This document shows positions 50,601-62,029 of a DNA stretch of 64,000 nucleotides, piece by piece. The notes below the pieces were generated by a model, which did no database searches, was not told where the DNA came from, and saw only the letters and a list, made by a program, of their open reading frames with translations. The stretch lies in contig CM075102.1 of assembly GCA_037576195.1 (NCBI GenBank), forward strand, positions 930,001 through 994,000, written 5' to 3'. Position 1 is the first letter of the stretch; each line of letters opens with the position of its first letter. A program made the position numbers and the translations under genes. The stretch comes from Phytoseiulus persimilis (Eukaryota > Arthropoda > Arachnida > Mesostigmata > Phytoseiidae).

Positions 50601-52250
50601 CTTCTCCCTCGTCTACGTGCATCGCCGGGCAGAGAACTCTTCGGCTCAGCGAGTTCACTCTTCCTGGGAGTTGCTCGATCCAGTAATCAACGGGGCTTTC
50701 TCAGAGCTCTCGGGAATCGTGCGTAATCTGATCCTGCGACCCTTTGGCCCACTCGTGAGCATCACAGTTCGAGAGACTCGTCATCTCAATCAAATGGACT
50801 GTTGTCTGAAGCTCACCCTCCGTCTCCTGCTCTATGACTACGCACATCGACTCAAAGGAACCATTCCGCCGTTCCCAGCGCATGCCTGGCATATATTCAT
50901 CATGCATACCAATCCTCCTGTTTTCGAAATCGTTGATATGAGTCGAATCAACGAACGAAATTTTGGACCAAGCATTATTGAGTTCTGCTTCGTTTGTCCT
51001 CAAGGCTAACTCGTATTTGAAAACTTCCCCCTGTGTCTTTGATCTTGACGGTTATACGAGCCAGTACGCGCGCTCCACGGCACTCTCAGATATTAGTGGC
51101 TGTGTTCTCCCAACCAGGCAGCCGCTCCAAAGAGCAAGCACAGAATAGGAGAATGGAAAACAACCGGGAATTCCCCATCATAAGAATAAACGGGGCAGTA
51201 TTCAATCGACGGGCTCCGTGTGCGCGTGAGGGTGTTTTTGACAATAGCACCGGAGGAAACTTCGTGTTGATGAAGCGATCAGGAACGCCATCGTAGAGGG
51301 AATACTTCGAACTCGAGATAACAGCCGAACACAGACTTATCTTCATCGGGAAACTAGTGGGACCCGGCGTGAGTGGGAAGACATAATTTCAAGACGTCCG
51401 AATCGAAGAAGCTCAGATTTCCCTTCTTTCTTTTCATCTGTGAGACCGATTCAAATCGCAGAGCATTGCCAATCGGCATAGGAGTTTATTCCGCGGTCCG
51501 CGATTCTATCGTGGCGCCGCGTGCCAGTCGAGATGGGTCAAGATATGCCTCGAATTCACGGGAATGCAGCCGCGCTTACGGTGATTTCCCTCGCCGAACT
51601 CCACAAATTGTGGAGGTGAACTGTGGAATGAGTCCTCGAGCTCACAAGGAAACCACGTTTATATGAGCATCTGCGCCATCCACCGGCCAAGCGGTATTCC
51701 AGCACTGATCCTGAGCCAGGGCATGTAGTGCCCGATTTCGATCAGAGGGAGGGGCTGTTGCCGGAGGAGCTCACCCGTTGGCGCTGATGCAAGGAGAATT
51801 TTTAACAACGCTCTCCTCCAGCAGGAATACGGGCTCGCTTGCGATGGCCTCTGTTAGAGCCCGTTTTGAGCCACTGCCTGATCCTTCAGATTCTTGGCTG
51901 CGAATTTTCCCCGGGCGATCGAGAAGCTCCGAATGAATCCACACGAGTTCGCGAAGTATCTCGTGGCTGAGGATTATTTTCCGTGGGTTGCCGGGGAAAA
52001 GCTTCGAGTCATTTCGGTCAGGCCCGCCGAATCATGCGCTCATTCTTCCTTCAATTCGAGATCCTCTTCTCTCTCAACCCCGCGGCTTTTCGCGAAGTTC
52101 CCGAGCCGGCGCATCGAGCTGTGGAAGAGTCGAACGAGAGCTCCCAATGGCTTCCGGATGGTCATTTTCCTCGGTCTTCCATGTGCACATATGGCCTGTC
52201 GACGTGAAAAGCACGGCTCTTACGATTCCATCACAGGGGTGAGTCTCATG
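47640..52250. other. Repeat-rich intergenic DNA, no intact gene
   Basis: Contains a diverged inverted repeat (49765-50380) and a minus-strand frame at 47990-48472 that faintly resembles a LINE endonuclease tail (SIPTQIDLRDACSSLDLSDK). No intact ORF with a known domain. Confidence 0.4.
49765..50380. repeat. Diverged inverted repeat, arms about 170 bp, spacer about 260 bp
   Basis: The plus strand at 49765-49935 matches the reverse complement of 50195-50380. Clear blocks include GAGAATCC(G/A)ACATG, GTCCTGCCCGCCAGACG versus CTCCTGCCAGCCGGACG, and GAGAGTTATGGCTC versus CAAGAGTCATGGCTC. Identity estimated by eye is about 70%. Could be two old copies of one repeat family in opposite orientation or a fold-back element. 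Confidence 0.6.
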
Positions 52251-52254
52251 AGGT

Positions 52255-53650
52255 TCACAGATCTTGTCGCTCCCAGTTAGTCAGGATCGCCTTCGTCCTT
52301 CGCAGAACTTCACGTTCCCTTTCGGATGTGAGTCCGATCCGGGATGGAAACTCCTCTCGAGGGGAAGTTCTTTCCTCGCATCCCAAGACTACGTGTTCGT
52401 CTGTTTCGGGTGCTTGACGTATTGAACAGTTGATGTCGATGGAGGGTTCGCGGTTATGGTGCCGGGTCTTGGTGTTTAACATTCCCGCCCCGGTTAACGC
52501 GAAAGTTGGCTTTTGCGGGAGTTATCGTGCAATTCGGAGCCGATTCCTCTAGTCTCTTTGAATCATCGATATGTACTCAGCGTAGCCTTGGATCCCGCCC
52601 TGTCTCTCCGGGTTGAGTCCGATTTATTCCACACTCCCGGTTCGCGTTTTTTGCGGACCGGCTTCCACATGGGCTTACCAGGTGTGCTTTTAGCCAATCA
52701 GATGCGCACAACTTGAAATTGCACGCTCATTTTTTGACTCTCAGATGCTTTGACTTCGGTTTTGGCTAGTTCGGTGGCCTCGAGGACGAGTTTTGGCCAT
52801 TTATGAGGATCCATTTGTTTCATCCTCTCAAAGAACAGCACTCTGCTCATGGTTTCTCCAGCATTGAAGGTGCCCCAATAAACTTCTGAGCTATAGTGGA
52901 GTTCGGTATGCCAAGAGCCCATCTTCCCGCGTCTCTCTGCCTGACTTCTTTGTGGTTCCTCAGTCTTTTTGGTATGGTTATCACTACAGTGCAGTATGTG
53001 AGCTGCGGGACTGCTGTAGCTCCCAAGAGTATCTTGGAGACTTCGAATCGGTTGAAGCTCCAAAGTGCTTCGGCGTTTAGCCTCTGGATTGCTCGTTCGG
53101 CTTTTTCTGATTGTTTGGGCCATTATCTAGCTGTCGGTGGATAGTTCGATCCCCAGATATTTCAATTATTCCACCATTGGTATTGGTTATCCTTGTATCC
53201 TGAGATGCCTATCCGGTGGTATGGGTGAGGGCTGGGCGGGGGATGGTATGGGTTCCTGGTGGTCGAGAGAAGATCCTTACACCGCTTCGAGGACCGTTTC
53301 CATATCTCCCATGTTGTTTGTCGCCAGAACTGAATCATCTGCAAAGAAAAATCCGGGGATTGTGAAGAACTTTTTTTCTCTCACACCCCGGAGGTTGCCT
53401 CCCCTTGTGAATCGGAATCCTCGTCCTGTTGCCAGGAGATTCCGGGCCGGAGAGCGGACAACTTTGTCGGAGTCCAATTGGTATGGACATTTCGTCCGAC
53501 GAGTAGTCTCCATGCCGGTGGAAAACGCGGGTATCCTCGCACACAAGTTTAAGGAGTTCGAGCAGCGGTTTGCTCATTCCTCTCTGCTCTACAATTTCGG
53601 AGCTCCTTCCGAGCGATTCGGTTGTACGATTCTGTGGCGTCAATAAGGGT
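52255..53650 (-). mobile_element. Decayed non-LTR retrotransposon (LINE) reverse transcriptase fragment
   Basis: Minus-strand remains of a LINE ORF2 spread over several frames. At 53446-53475 the frame reads GLRQSCPLS (family consensus GLRQGCPLSP). At 53334-53345, one frame off, lies the catalytic FADD within GFFFADDSVLATNN. Near 52880-52960 a third frame reads RDAGRWALGIPNS, matching the thumb/connection region of LINE proteins. At 52255-52482 the frame has ETDEHVVLGC, resembling the C-terminal zinc-finger-like motif. Frameshifts and stops between the blocks show it is dead. The 5' part probably continues to about 55.2 kb. Confidence 0.75.
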
Positions 53651-55250
53651 ACCTCTTAGAATAGCATTGAAGATATCTGTCACATAGTTGTTATTATTAT
53701 TGTTACCATGTAGTGTTTTGAAGATTTTGGCTGGTATTCTATCTGACCAAGTCGCGGATTAGGCGGACATCGTCGCGAGTGTCGACCTCACCTACACTCC
53801 AGTTTTAGTCAGACTCACCGGTTCTCGTGAGAGATCGGATTCCCTCTGGGGTTCGAGGTTTCCCGTTGCCTCAAGTGAGCCTTTCGCTACCAGCGTAGGA
53901 AGCGACTTCATCTTCGTTGGTTGGATGCTGTCCCCACTCTCGTCCAGCTAGCACAGCTTGTTTGAGGGTTTGCCCTCATTTCTCCCAATGCGGTCCCCGA
54001 AGGCTTTTGATTTTGCCTGTCGCAGCCCTAAATATTTGAGCTCAGCCTCCCGCTCATCGTAACGACGTGCCAGCCGCTACTTGTACCCGTTAATATCAGG
54101 TTATCGAAATTTCGATTTCGCAGTTCATGTTTGGATCGGAATATCCTCCCACCGAATCGATCAAATAACCGATGTATTGGCTGATGCTTTTCACGGGCCA
54201 GGTTCGACCCCGGAGCTAATTTTAAACGCCGAAACATGCGGAGAACATACGTTACATAGCAAATTTTCTATTTGGAAAGGAAACAATCTGACTTGTACCG
54301 CCGGTACTACCCCCCATGCGCCCCCATGCGCGATAGCCGCCAAGTTATCCAACCTCGTGTTCATCGCAAACCTGTGAGGCCCGAACCCATGCTTCGGTTT
54401 GTCAAACCCACATCCTACACGCTCCTGCTGGAATACCTCGGTATATCAGGCGTCCGGCAATGTGGCTCCAATCTTTCACCTTTGGGGATGTCTGAAACAA
54501 ATGTCGAAAGCTTCAGAATGTGGGGTCGGGTTCTGAAGAATAGAGAGAGAGGTTCACAGCCCCCCTCCCAGGACCATCACATTGAAGACGCTAAACTCCG
54601 TTACGAGGAGGTTGCGAGGAGTCCCTCCCGTCCCTCCACAGGGGGACCGGGGTATCCGAAGCCCGAGTTTCCATGGCGTCCCCCCCGCCATTCGGGTCGT
54701 CAGCTCGCGAACGTCATCCGCCCCTCAGACCTCGCTCCTCCCTCGAGTTTCGGAACTCCCCAGTTTGAGAAATCCATAGAAATCGCTATGGATTTCGCAA
54801 GCCCATAACCGAATCACGGAGAAATCGCACGAGAGGTTCCTCAAGGCAATCGAAACTTACCGGAGACACGTGAGTCTATCTGAAGAGTGGGCGAGACCAG
54901 AAGTATTGCGAATCTTCCTTACCTCCATTTTGCGTGACGGCAAGTCTGTAATTGAGAACCACAGACTCATAGGATCACCGCAGCCGCATGCTGCCACCGG
55001 ATCTCGATCCAGGGTGCAGGAGCGCTATGGGCTCGGACGCTGGATCTCTTCTTGTATCGTTTCCCCCATACTAGAATATACATCGCCTCGGTCCTCGATC
55101 CTCGACTTTTGCCAGTTTATTTTCGAGCCTGATGCGCAAAAAGAAAAAGAGCAACGGCTCAAATCTTCTTCTTCTTCGCCGAATCCGGAGGAGCATTCAG
55201 ATGTCTTACTCTGCGCGCCCTTAGTCGAGCGATAATCCTCAGACCCATTT
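53651..55250 (-). mobile_element. Probable 5' remainder of the decayed LINE
   Basis: No intact ORF. Lies directly upstream of the reverse transcriptase remnant in its reading direction and has the same decayed look; a TTATTATTATTG microsatellite-like tract lies at 53690-53702. Plus-strand ORFs here (54272-54808, 54870-55235) are low-complexity and unrecognised. Assigned by position rather than by motif. Confidence 0.3.
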
Positions 55251-55959
55251 ACCTATGATCTGCTTCCTGTTCAATCGGCTGCCCGCCTGAAACTCTTGAA
55301 GTCGGCTGTTGCCGATCTGTAGATTGGGGTTTCACATCGGCAGCTGCCTCGTCGACGAGCCATGGCCCGTTTCTCCGAGGCACCCTCTCAGTTCCGTCAT
55401 TACATCCATTCCTCACTCTGATCTCGCGGCAGACTCGAGCACGGGCAGAGCTTTACTTCCTCAATGAAGCTATAAGGGTTGCGAACATCTCATAACTCGA
55501 AGCATTTCAGTGCCTATGCAGGGAGCACATAGGGTCGAGAATTAAACCGAGGTAAACAGATTCATCGTCCGACGGTATCCTCCGAACTTGCAACACGGAT
55601 GAAACTTTTGCTGATTCCGAACTCGGATCTTATGGAATTTCTATTCTTCTTTATTCGAAACTGTCACTATGACGTCAAGAACCCTTCCGTTTTCTTCGAA
55701 CACGACTGTTTGGGTCCAGTCAGCGAAGCTGCTGTGCGCCGGACCCCTGACCTTTCAAGCGATTGGTGATCGTTTTATCGGCGCGCTCGGATAGCCGGAT
55801 GCGGCTCAGAGTCGGTTCTGTGTTCTCACAACAGAAATTCTCGTGCCACAACAAACAACCGACTGTGCTACAGCAAAAGCGTTGAGAATCGAACTCTCAT
55901 TCCGTGACGGAAGTCCGACAGGTGGGAACCGTAGAAGCGGCTTCTCAACTCGAGAGAAA
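55251..55959. other. Upstream region of the solenoid ectoprotein gene
   Basis: About 700 bp with no gene. It should contain the promoter and 5' UTR of the gene starting at 55960, but no TATA box or clear initiator was seen. Confidence 0.4.
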
Positions 55960-58215
55960 ATGCGCGGAGCCAAGTATGCTCTGATTTGCCTCAGCGTACT
56001 CAGATGTGTCTCAGCAGCGTATCGCGATTCTCAGTGCGACTTCAGGTTCGTGGAACACTCGGTTGACTATGCTTATCACTCAAAAAGTCCCGTTGCGACA
56101 AGCTTCGTTTCGGCCCAGCGAAACGTTGCGCACAAAATATTTTTTGTTTCATAGCCCATCTCATCCCGGATCGAATTTTCAGAGACGGTCAGGTCACCTG
56201 CGTTTGCAACGGGGGCGAGACCATGACTTTGTTCGAAATCCCTCACGACACCGTCTCATTGACGATCTCCAACTGCCGAAAGGTATCATCAGTGGTCAAT
56301 CAAGCACCGGGTATATCGCCTGCTACCATCGCCGACTCAAACTCGCATCGCCTTACAGGTTTCTTTCGGAGGAACTCCTTTTAAAGGCTTGCATCTGAAC
56401 CGCTTGGAGGTCGTGAACTCCAGCTCCGTGAAGCTTCAGGAGTCAACATTCCTGGGTGAAACTCAAATCACGAATCCTTCGCAGCTTTTTGATCAGCAAA
56501 TCGATTGCGACGAGATATTTGTAGCATGTTCAAGTCCATCCCGGCACCTTGACGCCCCTCAGTGAAAGGACGAGCTTCGTCAGGGACGAGTGAGTCTTCG
56601 CTGAGGGAGGGCCGAAACTCACTCACGAGACTCTACATCGTTCCAGGCGTAAAGAAAATAGCTCTGGTCGAGCTCGTGAATCTGGTCAATCTCGAAATCA
56701 AATCACTATATTTCTTGAGAGCCGATAAAGTGGAATTGAGAAACGTCACCATCGATACCCTCCAGAGATACGCCATACTGGGTGCGTAGAGGAATCGAGT
56801 GAGGTTTTCTCCACGACCATCCTCTTAAGAATTCGGGAGCTCATAGCTAGATCTCCACCCGTGCTGCAGGTGACGTGCCGATCAAAGTGCTTCGCATCTC
56901 GAATTCTGCGATAGGAACTCTCGCGAACGGATCTCTCCACTTCGGGAATGACACATCCCTCGAAATCACCGACTGCAAAATCGGTACTGAGTCCGATGCG
57001 GGGATATCATCATGAAACGCTATTCTAGATGTCAGCGTAGATTTTTTCCTCAACAGGTCTCATCGAAGGCAATGGTCTGACTGTCGAGAACGTCTCAAAC
57101 TTCACCCTCCGGAGATCTGAGCGTGAGTTGTCCGAGAATGTCCGTTTAGCATAATGTGGAAGCTCGGGAAATGACAGTTTTCAATGTTATTCTCTGTCCA
57201 TTTAGTCACTCTTGAAGAAGAGGCGTTGAATCTCATCAACATTTCTAAAGTACGTACGAGCTCGGGACAACGGGCGGACTCGGAGTGCATTTTGAGCTGG
57301 GTTCAGCCATGAATTCCATTCCTCGATTGTCAGGTCCTGATTGATCGGAACGACATCCACACGACGACCGTCGCGAGTTTCTTAGCGTTCAACATCAGAG
57401 AATTCAGGATGTCTAACAACTACTTCCGCCACGTAGGAGTTCAGGTGAGCGGAGCGATGCATTTGCGTTGAGTTCCGGAGCGAAGCAAATAAACTCATTG
57501 CTCACGTAGGCTTTTCTCAACGTTCCAGACCTTCTATCACATGGGGGAGGTTGAAAAAGTTCTTGTTGAAAAGAACAGATTCCTCCGGGTGGACGAAGGA
57601 GGACTCGACTTCCACCGTGGGGTGAGGTTCGCCCCCGAATTGAGGGAACTTCTGTGACTTAGGGTTCAGGACTGTGTGAGTCGAAATATCATGAATTCAT
57701 CGTCGACAGGCAGGGAAAACATCGTTCACTGTTCGGGACAACAGATTTTTCTGCGACTGTGATCTCTTCTGGCTGTGGCGAGGAACGAAGCAAACCCGAA
57801 CAGAAGTGGAGAACTCCACGGTCGAAAGGTTCCTGAACTCCTCTCTCTGCGACAGACCAGACTCGCTCGCAGGTGAGGTCCATCTCGGGTTTCGAACTCG
57901 TAGGAGCTCGATCTCGTCGGTGTTCAACTCATCGCTAATATCATCTCACTCGTATGATGGAGCTTGTGATTGCGTCGCTCACTCAATCCGTCCAATACAG
58001 ATTTGCCCCTTCTGGAAGTGTTGCCGTTCGTGAGGAGAGAAACGGATGAATGCATTCGTATGGAGCCTATCAACAGAGTCGAGGACAACCGTGTTATGCG
58101 GCAATCCGCCATGATCACGAGCATCTTCAAGTCGGCTTCGGCTCCTTCGGAGGCTGCCATGAGTGCTCCTATTCTGGCGACACTTTTTTTTGCCTCCCAC
58201 GCAGTCCATCTATGA
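55960..58215 (+). CDS. Secreted, probably GPI-anchored leucine-rich/beta-solenoid protein with LRR C-cap
   Basis: Extracellular protein of 407 residues from eleven small exons with fully consistent phases: 55960-56045, 56183-56282, 56359-56455, 56647-56781, 56870-56983, 57057-57122, 57206-57249, 57334-57444, 57529-57621, 57710-57872, 58001-58215. Residues 1-20 are a signal peptide (MRGAKYALICLSVLRCVSAA). A Cys-rich N-cap follows (CDF, VTCVCNGG, ISNC). Then come irregular repeats of about 20-25 residues with alternating hydrophobics, such as VKLQESTFL, VELRNVTIDTLQ, VLRISNSAIGTL, LEITDCKIG, FRMSNNYFRHVG and VLVEKNRFLRV. The C-terminal cap (VRDNRFFCDCDLFWLW ... CDRPDSL) is a clear LRRCT pattern. 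The end is hydrophobic after small residues (APILATLFFASHAVHL), as in GPI signals. Several Asn-x-Ser/Thr sites are present. Not matched to a named family; adhesion or receptor-like role is inference. Confidence 0.85.
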
Positions 58216-58330
58216 AGGAGAGGGATTCGAGCCCAAAGCCGCCGAACGGCCTTGAGCTGGACAGGCCGATGATTGGATTATGCTTCCCTACATTATCGTA
58301 AGAGACATCTCGGCTTTTGATTATCGTCAA

Positions 58331-58336
58331 AATAAA
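58331..58336 (+). terminator. Polyadenylation signal AATAAA for the solenoid ectoprotein gene
   Basis: AATAAA 116 bases after the TGA at 58213-58215. It faces the opposite-strand signal at 58344-58349. Confidence 0.65.
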
Positions 58337-58343
58337 TAGCGGG

Positions 58344-58349
58344 TTTATT
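58344..58349 (-). terminator. Polyadenylation signal AATAAA for the beta-subunit-like gene
   Basis: TTTATT on the plus strand, i.e. AATAAA on the minus strand, about 330 bases beyond the stop at 58681. Only 7 bases separate it from the plus-strand signal of the convergent gene. Confidence 0.6.
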
Positions 58350-58680
58350 TCGCTTGGAAAGTATTTACATCGTTTGATTGTACAGTGTCTGGTCGGCGAC
58401 CGAGGACAGTTTCAATATCAGATAAGAGGTATTCACATGGATTCCGACTGTGTTCTTTTATATTACTTTGAAAATTGTGTTGCGACGCATCTTCTCCTAG
58501 TTCATTTGTGAGAGGTTCCTGCACTGCTTCGTTTGTCCGTCTGTTCACTGGTCTGGGGGTTTTCTTTGGGGAGATAGCTTTCAAACACTTCACATCGTTC
58601 CTCTTGGTCGCGACGGACGTCTCAGCAGTCGATGGCGTTGAGCATCTTCCTGACGACCCTGACGCGGAACGTGTCACGCC

Positions 58681-61600
58681 TCAGATGACCATGATCTGGA
58701 AGCTGACTCGGTCTTTCCGACGGTCCACGTTCGAAGCTCCTGACAGGCCGCACGATATCCTGAGCTCGGTCTTGAACGGCAGATCGGTGAACTTCAGCAT
58801 GGCCAAAAGCGGGGACGCGTTCCTCCCGCGCGGGAAGAACCGCAGTGGGAAACCACGAAACGGCGAGTAGCCGATCCGGACGTGTCGGTTCTCGCACAAG
58901 CACTCCAAATCCAGGATTCCTTCTTTGGTAGCTACAGGAATGAAGTTCGGGTTGGGCCGGAACACGACCGCGATGCACGGGTCCCCGGACCGATATCCGA
59001 AGTTGTCGGCGGCAGAACATTCTTCAGAGACTAGTTGAGTAGGAAAGGCCGCATCGGTCTGAGTGGCGTTGTAGGCGGACACGACCGACAAAAGATCGGA
59101 TAACTGTTGAGCCTGTTGCTGATACGTCGAGGGATTATGGCGGTTCACGATAATGACCTGCGATCTGTCCATCAGATCGGTCGGGGCAGGAACGACCGAC
59201 AGCGAGCCTTCATCGAGAAACGGTGAGAACTCGCTCGCCGAGCGCAGTCCCGGCTCCTGCCAGCGCAACGGGATCGATTGCGAGACGACCAGCAGAACAA
59301 CACACAGCACCGTGAACAGAAATATCAGAGCACAAGAGTAGAACACCGCCCTGGCCGGCGTGAGACGTGTCACCGGCTCGACTGACTTTCCGGATGACGG
59401 GTACAGGCTGGAATTCAGAAAAGTCACATTTTAGACCATGATCATCCCTGTCCGAAACCACCCTAATCGATCGGAGTGGCAGGAAGCATCGCCGCGAATG
59501 GGACCCTCTGATCGCTCACCTATCTTTCTTGACGGGAACCATTCCTTTGGTGATCGTATACGGCGCCTTCGTGAGGTGATGGGTGTCGTTTTCCGTCGAC
59601 TGTGTGACGTTGTGATCAGAGCTCATTCTCGACGCAATTCTGGTCGAGGCCTCCGACGACGTTTCAGACAGATCGAAGTAATGGATGCTGGAAACTCCGC
59701 CACTCGACGGCTGAGTCGTGTGGTAGGCAGGCGGCGGCAGATAGTTCAGGAACGCTGGGTGTCCGTTGGGAGCGCCCATGCGATTGGCGTTATCTTGCGA
59801 CGCGTTCGGCAGCGAGTTCTGCGACTCACTCAGCTTCGGGGATTCGACGGGTCTTCGGTATTTCTCGAGGTCGGGACTAGGGTAATACGCTGACAGAGGA
59901 ACTGTTTCCAGCGGTACGGAGGGCGCTCTCGTCGCGAGATTGGGGTTCACGGCGGGAGGTTGGCACGGACACTGAAAGAACGGAAAAAACTTCTCGTTTA
60001 GAATATATGTCACGCTAGAAAGCCCCCGACCGGGGACGAATGATTAGCTCTACCACGTTCGCAGACATCGTGTCTCGCGGTCAGCTCGAAGACAAGATAA
60101 TCGGATACTCCGACGAGAAAAGACGCTGACACCGAGATGCTCCGGTGACGATAGCGTCTGTGAATGGTTCGACCCACGGTTACGGCATGTCGGACTTCTG
60201 CGGTCGGCATCCTATCGAACAAATGCATCACGTGGAGGCGTCAAAGTACAATTGTTCGCGGACTGCTGTCGGTCGGAGCGTCTTCCTCTGTGATTTGTGA
60301 ACGCACGCATTTGTGTGCGCGCATTAGCGCGAATTCCCGTAATGGTGCACCGAGGAAGGCGGTGGCCCGGTTGGGGTATCGCATCCTTCTTCTCGTCGTC
60401 GTTCGTTCGTTCGCCGACGACTCCCTCTTATTCATCTTCTGGTTAATGTGCCTTGCCGGCTAGCCAGCGGATGTAGAAAATCCGTCAGCAGATGAATCAA
60501 CCAGGCGAGCCCGGCAGGCAGCGGGCGAGCGAGTGAGCACCAGAAAGCCGGACCTAAGCATGAGCACCGGAAAGGCGAAGCGGGTGGAGCCGTGGTGGAC
60601 ACGCATGGCTACCCGTCCGACACACAGCAGAGGGAGGATGTACGGACCGGGAGGCTCAAACTCGTGTAACTGTTGCCGACCGGCCAGCCGGCCGGCCGGT
60701 GACATTCTGTTTTCGGAGCAAAAAAAGACACGCATATCCCAATTTTCGAATGAGTCGACGCTATCGATCCACAGTCGTGTAATCGATGGAGCGCCGGTGC
60801 TGCTCGACGACATGAGCACTCGACAAATGCGGACATGCGCTGTGTACGCCGGTTCCGAGCTCCGAACGCGCAGTATCGCGTTGGAATGGACGCCGCCGCT
60901 CCGAGAAACTGGAAGGCCTCGATCGATCGATCGATCGGTCGGTCGGCTCTTGAGCACCGCGGTCGGACAGCGCTGCGCGATCCCCACGACCCATGACGCT
61001 CCACTGTTTATCTCTTCCAGTCGCTCCGGACGCGATTCTGTTTGTTGGCGGCTCGCAATACCGCAGCCCGAAGCCAGACAACGTTTGATGATGGTGACGA
61101 CCCCGGCGATTCAAAACCTCGCGTGAGGAATATTTTGACTGGCTGCTCACATTTCTCAACAGAGCAGCCGCCAGCGAGGGCGTCGGAGCTCCGTGCTTGA
61201 GAGGGGCTCGTTTCGGCTCACGTTCGAACGATCGTTGCAAACAGTGGGAGCCGCGGCGGTGGCGAAAATATCGACAAATATCATGGGATTGATGCAAATC
61301 GTTCATAAAGTAAACGATGCCGACGATGACGGCGTCATCAGCATTACAAAGGGAAGAAAGCTCGTTCGGTTGACCTCAGGCTACTACGCCCAATGATTTC
61401 ACTGAAGCTTTGCTCGAAGTGTCAGTTGCCTAACGCGTTCTAAACGCCACCGTCAGAAGCGTCGGAAAGAACGAAACGCCATCCGCATACTTACTTGCAA
61501 ACTATAACAGACGTGGTTCGGCCTCGACGAAGTCTGTCGACCCACAATGTACTGGGTGGATTTGGAAGCCGCTCTACTCGGAACAAAGAAGTCATCAAAC

Positions 61601-61998
61601 GCATTGGCTTGAGCTTTCTCGAGGAGGTGCCCCATGGAACTTCTTTGAGGAGCCATGGCCGTATTCCGTCCGTAGCCCCCCAGAGTTTGGCTTTTCAGCG
61701 CTGCCACACTCAGTGTTGACTTGTTGCCGAAGAAACTCGACGAGTTGGGCTGAGATCGACCGACGATCCCGAAATAAGTTCCGGGAGTGCTGGCTGCCGC
61801 CGACGCAGACGAATGCGTCGCGGTGGCCAGATTGGCGCAGTTCAGGGGCTGCTCGACGTTCCTCGCGTGCTTCCTGCTCGAGTAGGCGGATGCGGGCACC
61901 GAGAGAACGTCGTGCATGCTGCTGTACGGAGGCACCCGCGGAAGTGACTCGGCACATCGGGGCCGCCCGTAGTTGAAGTTGCCGAAATCCGAGGGCAT
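58681..61998 (-). CDS. Na+/K+-ATPase beta-subunit-like protein with long N-terminal cytoplasmic region
   Basis: Type II membrane protein of the Na+/K+-ATPase beta family, which assists folding and surface delivery of the pump. Exons: 61495-61998 (ATG 61998, GTAAGT donor), 59520-59971, 58681-59407; phases fit and give 560 residues. Exons 1 and 2 encode about 320 residues of Ser/Pro/Gln/Asn-rich, probably disordered sequence. Exon 3 opens SLYPSSGKSVEPVTRLTPAR, then a single transmembrane helix (YSCALIFLFTVLCVVLLVV) and the SQSIPLRWQEPGL junction. The ectodomain has Cys pairs typical of the family (SEECSAADNFGYRSGDPC, LECLC, ISCGL), a PLLAMLKFTDLP strand and the C-terminal VSFQIMV. Canonical beta subunits have a cytoplasmic part of about 30-40 residues, so the N-terminus is exceptional. 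The ectodomain is also short and diverged from nervana-type proteins. Confidence 0.82.
60678..60947. repeat. CCGG- and GATC-rich palindromic tracts in a beta-subunit intron
   Basis: Two simple tracts: (CCGG)n at about 60678-60700 and (GATC)n grading into (GGTC)n at 60919-60947. Both are self-complementary and lie inside the intron 59972-61494. Confidence 0.75.
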
Positions 61999-62025
61999 TC
62001 TGCTTGCGTGTAGGGGGGGGGGGGG
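61999..62025 (-). promoter_or_regulatory. Likely 3' splice site directly before the beta-subunit start codon
   Basis: On the minus strand a run of 13 C (62025-62013) is followed by TACACGCAAGCAG and then A-ATG. This polypyrimidine-plus-CAG arrangement suggests that a non-coding first exon lies further upstream and is spliced one base before the start codon. Confidence 0.45.
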
Positions 62026-62029
62026 CTTG

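Noticed and set aside
54150-54225. GGTTCGACCCC, resembling a tRNA T-arm
   Set aside because: No matching acceptor stem, D-arm or anticodon arm around it.
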